From NCBI GenBank assembly GCA_910578975.1, contig CAJTRZ010000001.1:1-64000 (forward strand): DNA of 64,000 nucleotides. The letters run 5' to 3'. Both the position numbers and the translations under genes were made by a program. This stretch comes from an uncultured Eubacterium sp. (GTDB taxonomy: Bacteria; Bacillota; Clostridia; Lachnospirales; Lachnospiraceae). The notes below the pieces were generated by a model, which worked only from the letters and a program-made list of their open reading frames with translations, searched no databases and had not been told where the DNA came from. This document shows, piece after piece, positions 16,678 through 24,732 of the stretch (position 1 is the stretch's first letter; each line of letters begins with the position of its first letter).

Positions 16678-17286
16678 ATGCTATATGATAAAATGTTGCA
16701 CAAAATATTAGCTTTACCATTTGATACAATGACTGAAGTATATGCTAACGATACTCAAAAAGTACTTGTATATCGTCCAAGTACGTTATCAGCACGTTTT
16801 AAAGATTATGATGTAAATACCAATTTTCAAATATTTTTACAAATAGGAAACGATAAGCCTTTTCGCCCTAATCATCTTCGATTACTTTTGGATCTCAAGC
16901 TTCGCTCTCGCGAATTGCCCCATACTGTAAATGATTTACTCTTAACTTTCGATGAGATATTCTATGGTGCCGACCCTTTAGAATCCATTAAACATGTTGA
17001 AGATATCAATTATACCCAATTTATAAATCCAATAGATATAACCGCTGTTCTGGCGCAATTATTTATAATTGAACAAAATATTGGGTATGGTGGAAAAAGC
17101 ACATTTGAGCCTCCATCGTTATATATTCACGGATGGATACGAACTTTTATCGGTTCTGACCAAGAAATCGATCAGATAGTTTATAGAATCTGCCGAAACA
17201 CACCTCCTGCCGTAAAATATACCTGTCAGGACAATAAAAATCATAAAAACTATAACGAAAATGCCAAACCTTTATGGTATCAATAG
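16678..17286 (+). CDS. Unrecognised 202-aa protein coupled to the XRE regulator, candidate nuclease
   Basis: This soluble protein starts 3 nt after the XRE gene, and AAGGAGG in the end of that gene serves as its ribosome binding site. I do not recognise the family. Notable stretches are NFQIFLQIGND (about 55-65), RPNHLRLLLDLKLRSRELP (about 63-81), FEPPSLYIHGWIRTFI (about 145-160) and the polar C terminus NYNENAKPLWYQ. The D-L-K and F-Q-I-x-L-Q patterns could belong to a PD-(D/E)XK-like core but are not convincing alone. Position after a C-protein-like gene and opposite a methyltransferase suggests a restriction enzyme. An antitoxin/toxin or regulator partner is the alternative. Confidence 0.55.
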   Translation: MLYDKMLHKILALPFDTMTEVYANDTQKVLVYRPSTLSARFKDYDVNTNFQIFLQIGNDKPFRPNHLRLLLDLKLRSRELPHTVNDLLLTFDEIFYGADPLESIKHVEDINYTQFINPIDITAVLAQLFIIEQNIGYGGKSTFEPPSLYIHGWIRTFIGSDQEIDQIVYRICRNTPPAVKYTCQDNKNHKNYNENAKPLWYQ

Positions 17287-17298
17287 CATCAACATACA

Positions 17299-17334
17299 AA
17301 TAGCCCTGAGCAAAATCGCCCAGGGCTATTCTTT
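17299..17334. terminator. Terminator after the XRE/202-aa operon
   Basis: AATAGCCCTG (17299-17308) pairs perfectly with CAGGGCTATT (17321-17330), followed by CTTT on the plus strand. It lies 13 nt after the stop codon of the 202-aa gene. Confidence 0.75.
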
Positions 17335-17974
17335 ACCTGCTCCTCACTCTCGTTTTCTCCATCTCCCTCACTAACTCTTCCGCTGCCACAATCCCTTGTT
17401 CCAACTGTTCCAGCGTACCAATTCGATTTTCAGGCTTAATCTCCTCCTGAATACTTTCTATGCTGTATCTTTCCTTCGTAATCACATTCATATAAGTTTT
17501 CAGGCGATAATCATAACCTTCATTCTGGTAATCCGAGAATACCGGTGCCACCTCTCCTTTACTTGTTTGCCATCGCATAAGTCTTGGGAACCAACAGATA
17601 CCATCTATAATCAATTCCTTAAACGCTTTCAGAAACTCACCCAAAGCATTTAATAAACCTCGAAAACTATTTCCGGCTTCAATATCTTTCCTTTGTTCCA
17701 CACAATTCGCATACTCTTCAATCAATGGTGATAAAGGAAGATATGATGAAATATACTCCTTCAGTGTTGTCAGTGTATTCTTGAACTGTTCCCACTTGGA
17801 TATTTCATCCTCGTATTCTTCAAGTTTATCCTTTTTATATGAAATCGCATAATCCAATTGTCGCTTTTCGTTTTGCTTTTCAGATATCGCTTGCTTGATT
17901 CCCTGAAGTTCTGCCTCATTCTCACGTATTAATTGACGGTGCTCTAACCTCGAATCACATAACTTGCTACTTTA
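17333..17974 (-). pseudogene. C-terminal remnant of a probable mobilisation (relaxase-type) protein
   Basis: An open frame without a proper start runs leftward from a stop near 17974 to 17333. It begins with a charged coiled coil (LEHRQLIRENEAELQGIKQ, then the tail of KQLDYAISYKKDKLEEYEDEI) and continues with a helical domain ending in KTRVRSR. This looks like the tail of plasmid or integrative-element mobilisation proteins; the nicking domain is missing. The assignment rests on composition and on the adjacent integrase fragment, so it is uncertain. The 5' end meets the integrase fragment at about 17942-17974, a deletion junction. Confidence 0.45.
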
Positions 17975-18174
17975 TTCCATTTATGAAAGAATTAAATTTA
18001 GAACATAAACCACATGACACACGCCATACTTGTATATCTTTGCTGGCTACTGCCAAAGTTGAACCAACCACAATCAAAAAGATTGTCGGTCACTCTGGTA
18101 CACAATCTTTGACAGAAAAGGTATATACTCATTTGGATATTAATGTATTATTAGAAGCCATAAATAAGATATAA
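17942..18174 (+). pseudogene. C-terminal fragment of a tyrosine recombinase (integrase)
   Basis: The frame encodes the end of a phage/transposon-type integrase: HKPHDTRHTCISLLATA carries the His-x-x-Arg box, IVGHSG the second His, and KVYTHLD the nucleophilic Tyr. The frame is open back to about 17942 but has no N-terminal or core-binding domain, so about four fifths of the gene is missing. It marks the right end of the island, 115 bp from the rpsI stop, and shows that the element can no longer excise by its own enzyme. Confidence 0.85.
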
Positions 18175-18228
18175 TTTTTTGTTCTCTACAGTAGTTTTTT
18201 TAGGCTTCTTGTGGTTTCTTGGAAATAA

Positions 18229-18266
18229 GAAAAGCACCCAGAAATAAAGGATTTCTAGGTGCTTTG
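18229..18266 (-). terminator. Terminator of the ecf-truA-rplM-rpsI operon
   Basis: AAAGCACC (18231-18238) plus AGAAAT pair with ATTTCT plus GGTGCTTT (18258-18265) around a short loop. It lies about 25-60 nt beyond the rpsI stop on the minus strand. Confidence 0.8.
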
Positions 18267-18289
18267 TGTTTTTAAAAATATTCTTTTTA

Positions 18290-18682
18290 CTATCTCTTTG
18301 AAAACTGTGGTGCACGTCTCGCTGCTTTGAGACCGTATTTCTTTCTTTCTTTCATTCTTGAATCTCTTGTTAAGAATCCAGCCTTCTTTAATGCAGGTCT
18401 GTTCTCAGCATCTGCCTGAACTAATGCTCTAGCGATACCATGTCTGATAGCACCAGCCTGTCCTGTGTATCCACCACCGTGAACACTGATTTTGATATCG
18501 AATTTATCAACAGCACCGATTAACTCAAGTGGCTGACGTACGATTACCTTCAATGTCTCAAGACCAAAGTAATCATCAATATCTCTCTTGTTAATTGTTA
18601 TATTTCCTTTACCAGGCATTACATATACTCTGGCAACACTGCTTTTTCTTCTACCTGTTCCATAATACTTTTCTGTAGCCAT
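18290..18682 (-). CDS. rpsI: 30S ribosomal protein S9
   Basis: 130 aa, full length. The N-terminal YYGTGRRKSSVARVYV and the glycine-rich GGGYTGQAGAIRHGIARAL are the S9 signatures. The basic C-terminal tail ends in the invariant Ser-Lys-Arg that reaches tRNA in the P site. It follows rplM by 22 nt, the normal pairing, and is the last gene of its operon. Confidence 0.98.
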   Translation of the reverse strand: MATEKYYGTGRRKSSVARVYVMPGKGNITINKRDIDDYFGLETLKVIVRQPLELIGAVDKFDIKISVHGGGYTGQAGAIRHGIARALVQADAENRPALKKAGFLTRDSRMKERKKYGLKAARRAPQFSKR

Positions 18683-18704
18683 GTTATTTTCTCCTCCCTA
18701 TTAA

Positions 18705-19133
18705 CTAAAATGTTAATTCTTCCGGTTTCTGAGCTGCATGTGGATGCTCAGCACCAGCGTAAACAAAAAGCTTCTTCATCATGCTTCTTCCTAAAGGTCC
18801 CTTTGGAAGCATGCCTTTTACTGCAAGTTCAATAACACTTTCAGGCTTCTTTTCTAACTTTTCTTTCAGAGTAGTTTCTTTCATACCACCAACATAGTCT
18901 GAATGATGATAATAAACCTTCTGCTCTAACTTCTTACCTGTTACTTTAATCTTGTCTGCGTTTGTTACGATTACATAGTCACCTGTATCAATATGAGGTG
19001 TAAACTGTGGTTTGTTCTTTCCTCTTAAAATCTTAGCAACTTCTGATGACAAACGTCCTAATGTATATCCTGTAGCATCAACTACATACCATTTTCTTTC
19101 AATATCTGCTGGACTAGCCATATATGTTTTCAT
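18705..19133 (-). CDS. rplM: 50S ribosomal protein L13
   Basis: 142 aa, the usual bacterial length. The start KTYMASPADIERKWYVVDATGYTLGRLSSEVA and the block GDYVIVTNADKIKVTGKK are diagnostic. It is an early-assembly 50S protein. It has its own strong promoter inside the end of truA and a leader of about 105 nt that may carry autoregulatory structure. rpsI follows. Confidence 0.98.
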   Translation of the reverse strand: MKTYMASPADIERKWYVVDATGYTLGRLSSEVAKILRGKNKPQFTPHIDTGDYVIVTNADKIKVTGKKLEQKVYYHHSDYVGGMKETTLKEKLEKKPESVIELAVKGMLPKGPLGRSMMKKLFVYAGAEHPHAAQKPEELTF

Positions 19134-19240
19134 TGGTTTACCTCCTGAAATTTTGCTTATCTAAATTAATTTGTCCTCATGTCCGTACCGGGGCTTTGGC
19201 TAGGGCACAAAAACCAACGTGCATAACACGTCACAATAAA
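19134..19240 (-). promoter_or_regulatory. rplM leader, probable L13-type autoregulatory region
   Basis: The leader from the promoter to the L13 gene contains stem-forming segments, for example GACGUGUUAUGCACGU and a GCC/GGGGC-rich part around 19180-19205, before AGGAGGU. Firmicutes rplM mRNAs commonly have a ribosomal-protein leader here. Exact family membership is inferred from position, not from a model match. Confidence 0.4.
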
Positions 19241-19244
19241 ACAG

Positions 19245-19273
19245 ATTATACAATAAATAAATTATCGTGTCAA
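19245..19273 (-). promoter_or_regulatory. Consensus sigma-A promoter of rplM-rpsI
   Basis: TTGACA (19268-19273, minus strand) and TATAAT (19245-19250) are both perfect consensus hexamers with a 17-bp spacer. The -35 hexamer is part of the last codons of truA (Leu-Thr). Confidence 0.85.
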
Positions 19274-20017
19274 ACTATTTTTTTCATAATTAATTCCTAC
19301 CAGTGTAAGCCCCTTTGCCGGTGCCTTTGGTCCTGCCTGATATCTGTCCTTTGCCTCAATAATTTCCTTAACATGTTCCGGCGGATATACACCCAGACCT
19401 ACTTTCAATAGAGTACCTGCAATAATTCGTACCATATTATAAAGAAAGCCATTTCCACTAATCTTTATTTTAATAATATCGTTATCCTTTGTAATGTCCA
19501 GACTATAAACTGTCCTTGTTGTTGTCTTTACCTGACTTCCCGATGAACAAAAACTTGCAAAATCATGTTCTCCGACAATATATTGTGCTGCTTTTTTCAT
19601 TTTCTCCACATTGAGCGGCATATAAACAAAGTGGGTATATAATCTATTTAATGGGTCCGGAAACTTACGATTTAATATTTTGTACTCATATGTCTTTGTA
19701 CTGTCACAATACCTTGGATGAAAGTCTCCCGGCACTTCCTCTGACTTTTGAATTCTAATATCATCTGGCAGTCTTTGATTCAATGCAAAAGAAATCTTTT
19801 CTGCCGGAATTCTGGTTTCCGTATCAAATACTGCTACATTTCCCATTGCATGTACACCAGAATCCGTTCTGCTGGCACCAATGACTGCAATATCCTCACC
19901 CAACAGACTGCTTAATTCTCTATTAATAATCTCTTCTATCGTTATTCCGTTTATCTGAATCTGCCAACCACAATAATTGGTTCCATCATATGAAATAATC
20001 AATCTGACTCTTTTCAT
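19262..20017 (-). CDS. truA: tRNA pseudouridine(38-40) synthase
   Basis: TruA converts uridines 38-40 of the anticodon stem-loop to pseudouridine. The catalytic Asp lies in the motif GASRTDSGVHAMG (about residues 46-58), and the N terminus RLIISYDGTNYCGWQ is family-typical. The ATG at 20017 is chosen because AGGAG lies 7 nt upstream; it gives 251 aa and avoids overlap with ecfT. A start at 20047 would add ten residues without a ribosome binding site. It follows ecfT by 10 nt, as in many Firmicutes. Confidence 0.96.
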   Translation of the reverse strand: MKRVRLIISYDGTNYCGWQIQINGITIEEIINRELSSLLGEDIAVIGASRTDSGVHAMGNVAVFDTETRIPAEKISFALNQRLPDDIRIQKSEEVPGDFHPRYCDSTKTYEYKILNRKFPDPLNRLYTHFVYMPLNVEKMKKAAQYIVGEHDFASFCSSGSQVKTTTRTVYSLDITKDNDIIKIKISGNGFLYNMVRIIAGTLLKVGLGVYPPEHVKEIIEAKDRYQAGPKAPAKGLTLVGINYEKNSLTR

Positions 20018-20027
20018 GTCCTGTCTC

Positions 20028-20819
20028 CTACAAATAATTAGCCCCAAGAACTACTGCTATCATCACAAAACAACTTCCATATGCTAAATAATCCCTTTTC
20101 ACATATTTCAGCGGTTTCATTTTTGTACGTTTTCCACTATGATAACACCTTGCCTCCATTGCTGTTGCCAAATCCAAGGCTCTTCGAATAGAGGAAATAA
20201 ACAACGGTATCAAAATAGGAATCAGGCTTTTTGCCTTTTGTATAATATTGCCAGTGTCAAATTGTGCTCCTCTGGCTTTCTGTGCTTTTGTAATCTTATC
20301 CGTCTCTTCCATCAGAGTCGGAATAAACCTTAGAGCTAACGACATAATCATCGCAATCTCATGTACAGGAAATTTTATCACTTTCAAAAACCCAAAAGCT
20401 TTCTCCAAACCGTCTGCCAAATCATTCGGTGTCGTTGTCAACGTCATAATAGATGTACATATTACCAGATAAATTAATCTGACTGCAATAAACCCACCTT
20501 TCATTAATCCTTCTTTTGTTATGGTAATAATCCAGAATTCCATCAAGACATGTCCAGGTGTTAAGAATACATTCAATACAGCACTGAATAACAAAATAAA
20601 TAAGATTCCTCTGACACCCCTTAACAACTTACCAAAAGGTACTCTGGATACCTTTATGATTGCTGCCATAAAAACTGTAAAGAAAACATATCCCCAAACA
20701 TTTTCTATCATAAATAAAAGCACAATCAGAACCATCGTTCCAAATAATTTCACCCTGGGGTCTAATTTATGTATTATTGAATTTTCAGGATAATATTGTC
20801 CAATTGTTATATTCGCCAT
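20028..20819 (-). CDS. ecfT: Energy-coupling factor transporter transmembrane protein EcfT
   Basis: EcfT is the membrane scaffold that joins the EcfA1/EcfA2 ATPases to exchangeable vitamin-binding S components. The 263-aa protein has about five membrane segments. The coupling helices contain KAQKARGAQFDTG (about residues 177-189) and ATAMEARCYHSGKRT (about 220-234); the first has the canonical Ala-Arg-Gly, the second has Cys in place of Gly. The N terminus QYYPENSIIHKLDPRVK is typical. It begins directly after ecfA2. The position favours the group II, shared ECF module. Confidence 0.95.
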   Translation of the reverse strand: MANITIGQYYPENSIIHKLDPRVKLFGTMVLIVLLFMIENVWGYVFFTVFMAAIIKVSRVPFGKLLRGVRGILFILLFSAVLNVFLTPGHVLMEFWIITITKEGLMKGGFIAVRLIYLVICTSIMTLTTTPNDLADGLEKAFGFLKVIKFPVHEIAMIMSLALRFIPTLMEETDKITKAQKARGAQFDTGNIIQKAKSLIPILIPLFISSIRRALDLATAMEARCYHSGKRTKMKPLKYVKRDYLAYGSCFVMIAVVLGANYL

Positions 20820-20820
20820 G

Positions 20821-21669
20821 CTACCTTCCTAAACTCTTCAAAATGTTATCTTTTGCTTCTTCTACATTAATAATTCCAGCATCTACATCCAGTCCACTTT
20901 CTTTCAACTCATGCATGATATAAGTAATCTGTGGAGCAGCCAGTCCTATTTTCTCCAATTTCTTATAATGTTTGAAAACTTTCTTTGGCGTATCATCATA
21001 CATGATGCTGCCTTTATTCATAACAATAATACGCTCTGCATAATTTGCTACATCCTCCATACTGTGTGAAACGAGTACGATAGCAATTCCCCTGATATCA
21101 TGAAGTCTTTTAATACATCTCAATATTTTATCTCTGCCCGCCGGATCCAGCCCTGCTGTCGGTTCATCCAGTATTAATATTTCCGGCTCCATTGCAAGGA
21201 CTCCTGCAATGGCAACTCTTCTTTTCTGTCCTCCTGACAATTCAAAAGGTGATTTATCATATAGTTTCTCACTGATACCTACCAGTTTCAAGGCTTCCTT
21301 CGCTTTCTCCAAACATTCCTCTTTGGAAAGCCCTTTGTTTTTTGGTCCAAAGCACACATCTTTCATTACGCTTTCTTCAAACAACTGGTGTTCCGGATAT
21401 TGAAATACCAATCCCACCTTACATCTGAGTCCTCTCAGATCAAAACCTTTGCCATTTATATCTGCCCCATCATAATATACACACCCTTCTGTTGCCTTTT
21501 CCAAGCCATTAAAGTGCTGAATTAACGTAGACTTTCCAGAGCCGGTATGACCAATAATAGCAACAAACTCTCCCTTATTGATTTCTAAATTAATATTTTT
21601 AATTGCCGCTGTTTCTGAACGGGTTCCCTGCTCATAAACATAACTGACATTCTCTAGTTTCAGTGACAT
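20821..21669 (-). CDS. ecfA2: ECF transporter ATP-binding protein EcfA2
   Basis: ABC-type ATPase powering vitamin uptake together with EcfA1 and EcfT. Walker A GHTGSGKST, Q-loop YPEHQLFEESV, signature LSGGQKRR and Walker B ILILDEPTAGLDP are all present, followed by H-loop VSHSMEDVA. YPEHQLFEE is a good marker of EcfA2 as opposed to A1. AGGAGA precedes the ATG at 21669, giving 282 aa; an in-frame ATG five codons earlier has no site. The gene sits between ecfA1 and ecfT with short gaps. Confidence 0.96.
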   Translation of the reverse strand: MSLKLENVSYVYEQGTRSETAAIKNINLEINKGEFVAIIGHTGSGKSTLIQHFNGLEKATEGCVYYDGADINGKGFDLRGLRCKVGLVFQYPEHQLFEESVMKDVCFGPKNKGLSKEECLEKAKEALKLVGISEKLYDKSPFELSGGQKRRVAIAGVLAMEPEILILDEPTAGLDPAGRDKILRCIKRLHDIRGIAIVLVSHSMEDVANYAERIIVMNKGSIMYDDTPKKVFKHYKKLEKIGLAAPQITYIMHELKESGLDVDAGIINVEEAKDNILKSLGR

Positions 21670-21693
21670 TCTCTCTCCTAACAATTCTCAATG

Positions 21694-22557
21694 TTAATCT
21701 TCCAGCAACATTCTCTCACACTGTAATTGATTTATTTCTTCTATTAATTCTTCTACGCTCAATATTCCATCATCTATATTTAAACCGCTTTGTTTTAACA
21801 AATATCCCAATTCTGTTACCTGTGGTACTTCTAAACCAATTTCTTTTATTTTTTTTACATTACAAAACACTTCCTTTGGTGTTCCCTGCATAACAATTTT
21901 ACCTTTATCCATTACAAATACATTATCAGCATCCACCACTTCGTTCATATGATGGGTAATTAATATGATTGTAATATTTTTTTCTTTATTTAATTGATGT
22001 AAAGTTTCTATTACTTCATGCCTTCCAACCGGGTCAAGCATCGCTGTAGGTTCATCAAGAACTATACACTGCGGCTCCATAGCGATAATGCCTGCAATCG
22101 CCACTCTCTGCTTCTGACCACCAGATAGTTTCAAAGGCGACTTTTTTCTATAGGCGGTCATTCCTACTGCTCCAAGCGCTCTCTCCACTCTCTTCCATAT
22201 TTCATCCGTAGGCACACACATATTTTCCGGACCAAATGCCACATCTTCCTCCACCATCGTCGCCACAATCTGATTGTCCGGATTTTGAAATACCATACCC
22301 GCAGTCTGCCTGATATCCCAAAGACATTTTTCATCTTTGGTATCCATTCCATCAACCCATATTGTTCCCTCCGTAGGAGAAAGCAATGCATTGATATGTT
22401 TTGCTAAAGAAGATTTTCCCGAACCATTATGCCCTAGGATAGCAATAAACTGTCCTTTTTCAACGTTCAGACTAACATCATCCACAGCTCTTACAACTTC
22501 TTTTTCTTCTTCATCTATATAATCATGTATTAAGTTTTTGATTTTAAGTATTTCCAT
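21694..22557 (-). CDS. ecfA1: ECF transporter ATP-binding protein EcfA1
   Basis: First ATPase of the shared energy-coupling factor module. Walker A GHNGSGKSS, Q-loop NPDNQIVATMVEEDVAFGPEN (the NPDNQ form marks EcfA1), signature LSGGQKQR, Walker B CIVLDEPTAMLDP and H-loop ITHHMNE are complete. AAGGAG lies 8 nt before the ATG at 22557, giving 287 aa. It is the first gene of the ecfA1-ecfA2-ecfT-truA operon and, unlike in most relatives, is not preceded by rplQ. Confidence 0.96.
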   Translation of the reverse strand: MEILKIKNLIHDYIDEEEKEVVRAVDDVSLNVEKGQFIAILGHNGSGKSSLAKHINALLSPTEGTIWVDGMDTKDEKCLWDIRQTAGMVFQNPDNQIVATMVEEDVAFGPENMCVPTDEIWKRVERALGAVGMTAYRKKSPLKLSGGQKQRVAIAGIIAMEPQCIVLDEPTAMLDPVGRHEVIETLHQLNKEKNITIILITHHMNEVVDADNVFVMDKGKIVMQGTPKEVFCNVKKIKEIGLEVPQVTELGYLLKQSGLNIDDGILSVEELIEEINQLQCERMLLED

Positions 22558-22784
22558 GACTACTGCTCCTTGTGTATTGGGTATCGCAATCATTTTATTC
22601 TATTTATAAAAATTTTGCAACTTGCATAACATATTCCTTACATTACATACTATGGAAAAGTATTGCATTTCTACTGGATTTTGTGCTATTTTATTCATGA
22701 AAAGATAAGATTGATAAAATTTTAACTACAATTCAATATATAAGATAAAAACAAATTTGTTATGTAAATATCAGGAGGCATTTA

Positions 22785-24668
22785 ATGAGTCAAACAATCA
22801 AAAACCTTTTTTATAGTATAAAGAAATACATTATAGCACACAGATATACTATTTATCTGGCAGTTCCTTTTCTATTAATGGATATTATAACCCGAATTTT
22901 TGGATACAAAATAGGATATTTCCCGACATTTTATCCCGCACCAAATATTTTTACACTAGTATGGATTTTTTTGTTTCTTGGCATTGTAACATGTCTGAAA
23001 GGAATTGGCAGTAAAATAGCCTATTGGACTCTGTTTAGTTTATTTTTTATTCTATTTTTAACAAACACTATTTACTATTCTTTCACCTCATTTTATTTCA
23101 GCTTTAATTTGATGCTGATGGCGGGAGAAGGCAGTTCTTATATATGGGATACGATTATTCATGCTAATCCTTTGATTTATATTCTGGCAGTTCTCATTAT
23201 GATTATTGCAATGATTGTATTTAAAAAAGCTCCTGAAAAAAAAGTATTTCGCCCCAAAAGACTTGGAATCATCTTTCTGATTTTTATTGTACTACATTTA
23301 TTAGCACCACTATGTTTAGGTTCTGCCAACTCCAATTTAAAATGGAGTAGTTTTAGAAATCCAAGAAACATTTATAACTCTTACAGTGACAGCAACAAAA
23401 GTATGCGTGTGTCAGGATTATATGAATATTCCTTTAGAAATTTCTATATTACATTTTTTAAACCGAAAGAGAATATCAATTCAGAAGACAAAGAATTCTT
23501 AGATAAAATTTATAGGTCAGAAGATAGAAAACAACCAGATGAATACACTGGGATTTTTAAAGACAAAAATGTTATTTTCCTTCAATTAGAAGGAATGGAC
23601 AATTGGCTTCTGACTAAAAAAACTACACCAAATTTATATGGTTTAATGCAAAACTCTATTAATTTTAAAGATCATTATTCAATATACACTGGTGGAGGTT
23701 CTACATTTAATTCCGAATTTGCAGTAAATACCGGATTTACAACACCTATTTCATATACTGAAAATGTATATACTCTAAATACAAATACCTTTGATTACAC
23801 TATGGCAAAGTTATTTAAAAAAGAGGGATATGCTGTAAATGCTTTCCATATGAATAAATCCGGATTTTATTCCAGAGGAATTAATTATAAAGCCTGGGGA
23901 TACGATAACTATTTTGGTTTACAGGATATTGCCCGCTACGATACTTTGGAATATGAACTGGACCGGGAGCTGATTTTAAACAAGACCTTTTATGATAATA
24001 TGTTTAAACAGAACAATAAATTTGTTGATTATATCATTACTTACACACCACATACACCATTTACTACCACCAAGGAAGTTGGACAGCTTGTTGCTGAAAT
24101 AAAATATGGCAAAGACAATATTCCTGATTTGTCAGAAGAAGAAACTGCAAAACTAATGGTAGGCGAAACGGATTATATGGTTGGTCTTCTGATTCAGGCT
24201 TTGAAAGACAATAACCTTTATGATAATACTGTAATTGTTGCTTACTCTGACCACTACTTATATACGATTAATGATAAGACTGTATTAGATAAAAATAAAA
24301 ATACTCTGGGTAATTTAATTAATCATACTCCGTTTTTTATCTGGAGCAGTGATATACAGCCGAAAGATATTAATAAGGTTACAATGCAGATGAATATCCT
24401 GCCAACAATACTAAATCTGTTTGGTATTGATTACAATAGCAATTATTATCTCGGCACCAATGCCCTTGCAAAAAACTACAAAGGAATTGCCTTTTTTAGC
24501 GATTATTCCTGGTATGATGGAAATGTCTATGTTGATAATGAGAAAATCCTGAATAAAGGGAAATTATCCAGAAAGAAACGCGAAGAAACCAGTGAACTTG
24601 TCCACAATATTATTCGTAAAAATGATTTAACCTTAAAATATGATTATTTTAAAACCTTAAATAAATAA
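22785..24668 (+). CDS. LtaS-like membrane sulfatase-fold phosphoglycerol transferase
   Basis: Lipoteichoic-acid-synthase-type proteins polymerise or transfer glycerol phosphate outside the membrane. Residues 1-175 hold about five membrane segments. From about 262 the extracellular alkaline-phosphatase-superfamily domain begins: NVIFLQLEGMDN supplies the metal-binding Glu (about 270), GGGSTFNSEF the likely nucleophile Thr (about 307), and YSDHYLY the Asp-His pair (about 489-490). Length 627 aa is close to LtaS (about 650). Whether it makes lipoteichoic acid or another phosphoglycerol polymer is unknown. AGGAGG precedes the ATG. It is transcribed against its neighbours and ends at a bidirectional terminator. 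Confidence 0.85.
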   Translation: MSQTIKNLFYSIKKYIIAHRYTIYLAVPFLLMDIITRIFGYKIGYFPTFYPAPNIFTLVWIFLFLGIVTCLKGIGSKIAYWTLFSLFFILFLTNTIYYSFTSFYFSFNLMLMAGEGSSYIWDTIIHANPLIYILAVLIMIIAMIVFKKAPEKKVFRPKRLGIIFLIFIVLHLLAPLCLGSANSNLKWSSFRNPRNIYNSYSDSNKSMRVSGLYEYSFRNFYITFFKPKENINSEDKEFLDKIYRSEDRKQPDEYTGIFKDKNVIFLQLEGMDNWLLTKKTTPNLYGLMQNSINFKDHYSIYTGGGSTFNSEFAVNTGFTTPISYTENVYTLNTNTFDYTMAKLFKKEGYAVNAFHMNKSGFYSRGINYKAWGYDNYFGLQDIARYDTLEYELDRELILNKTFYDNMFKQNNKFVDYIITYTPHTPFTTTKEVGQLVAEIKYGKDNIPDLSEEETAKLMVGETDYMVGLLIQALKDNNLYDNTVIVAYSDHYLYTINDKTVLDKNKNTLGNLINHTPFFIWSSDIQPKDINKVTMQMNILPTILNLFGIDYNSNYYLGTNALAKNYKGIAFFSDYSWYDGNVYVDNEKILNKGKLSRKKREETSELVHNIIRKNDLTLKYDYFKTLNK

Positions 24669-24671
24669 TAA

Positions 24672-24715
24672 AAAATGCTCCAAACCTAAATATCGGTTTG
24701 GAGCATTTTGTTTTT
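24672..24715. terminator. Bidirectional terminator between ltaS-like and GT2 genes
   Basis: AAAATGCTCCAAACC (24672-24686) pairs perfectly with GGTTTGGAGCATTTT (24695-24709), followed by TGTTTTT on plus and U-rich sequence on minus. Confidence 0.9.
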
Positions 24716-24732
24716 ACTATGTGATTTTATCT

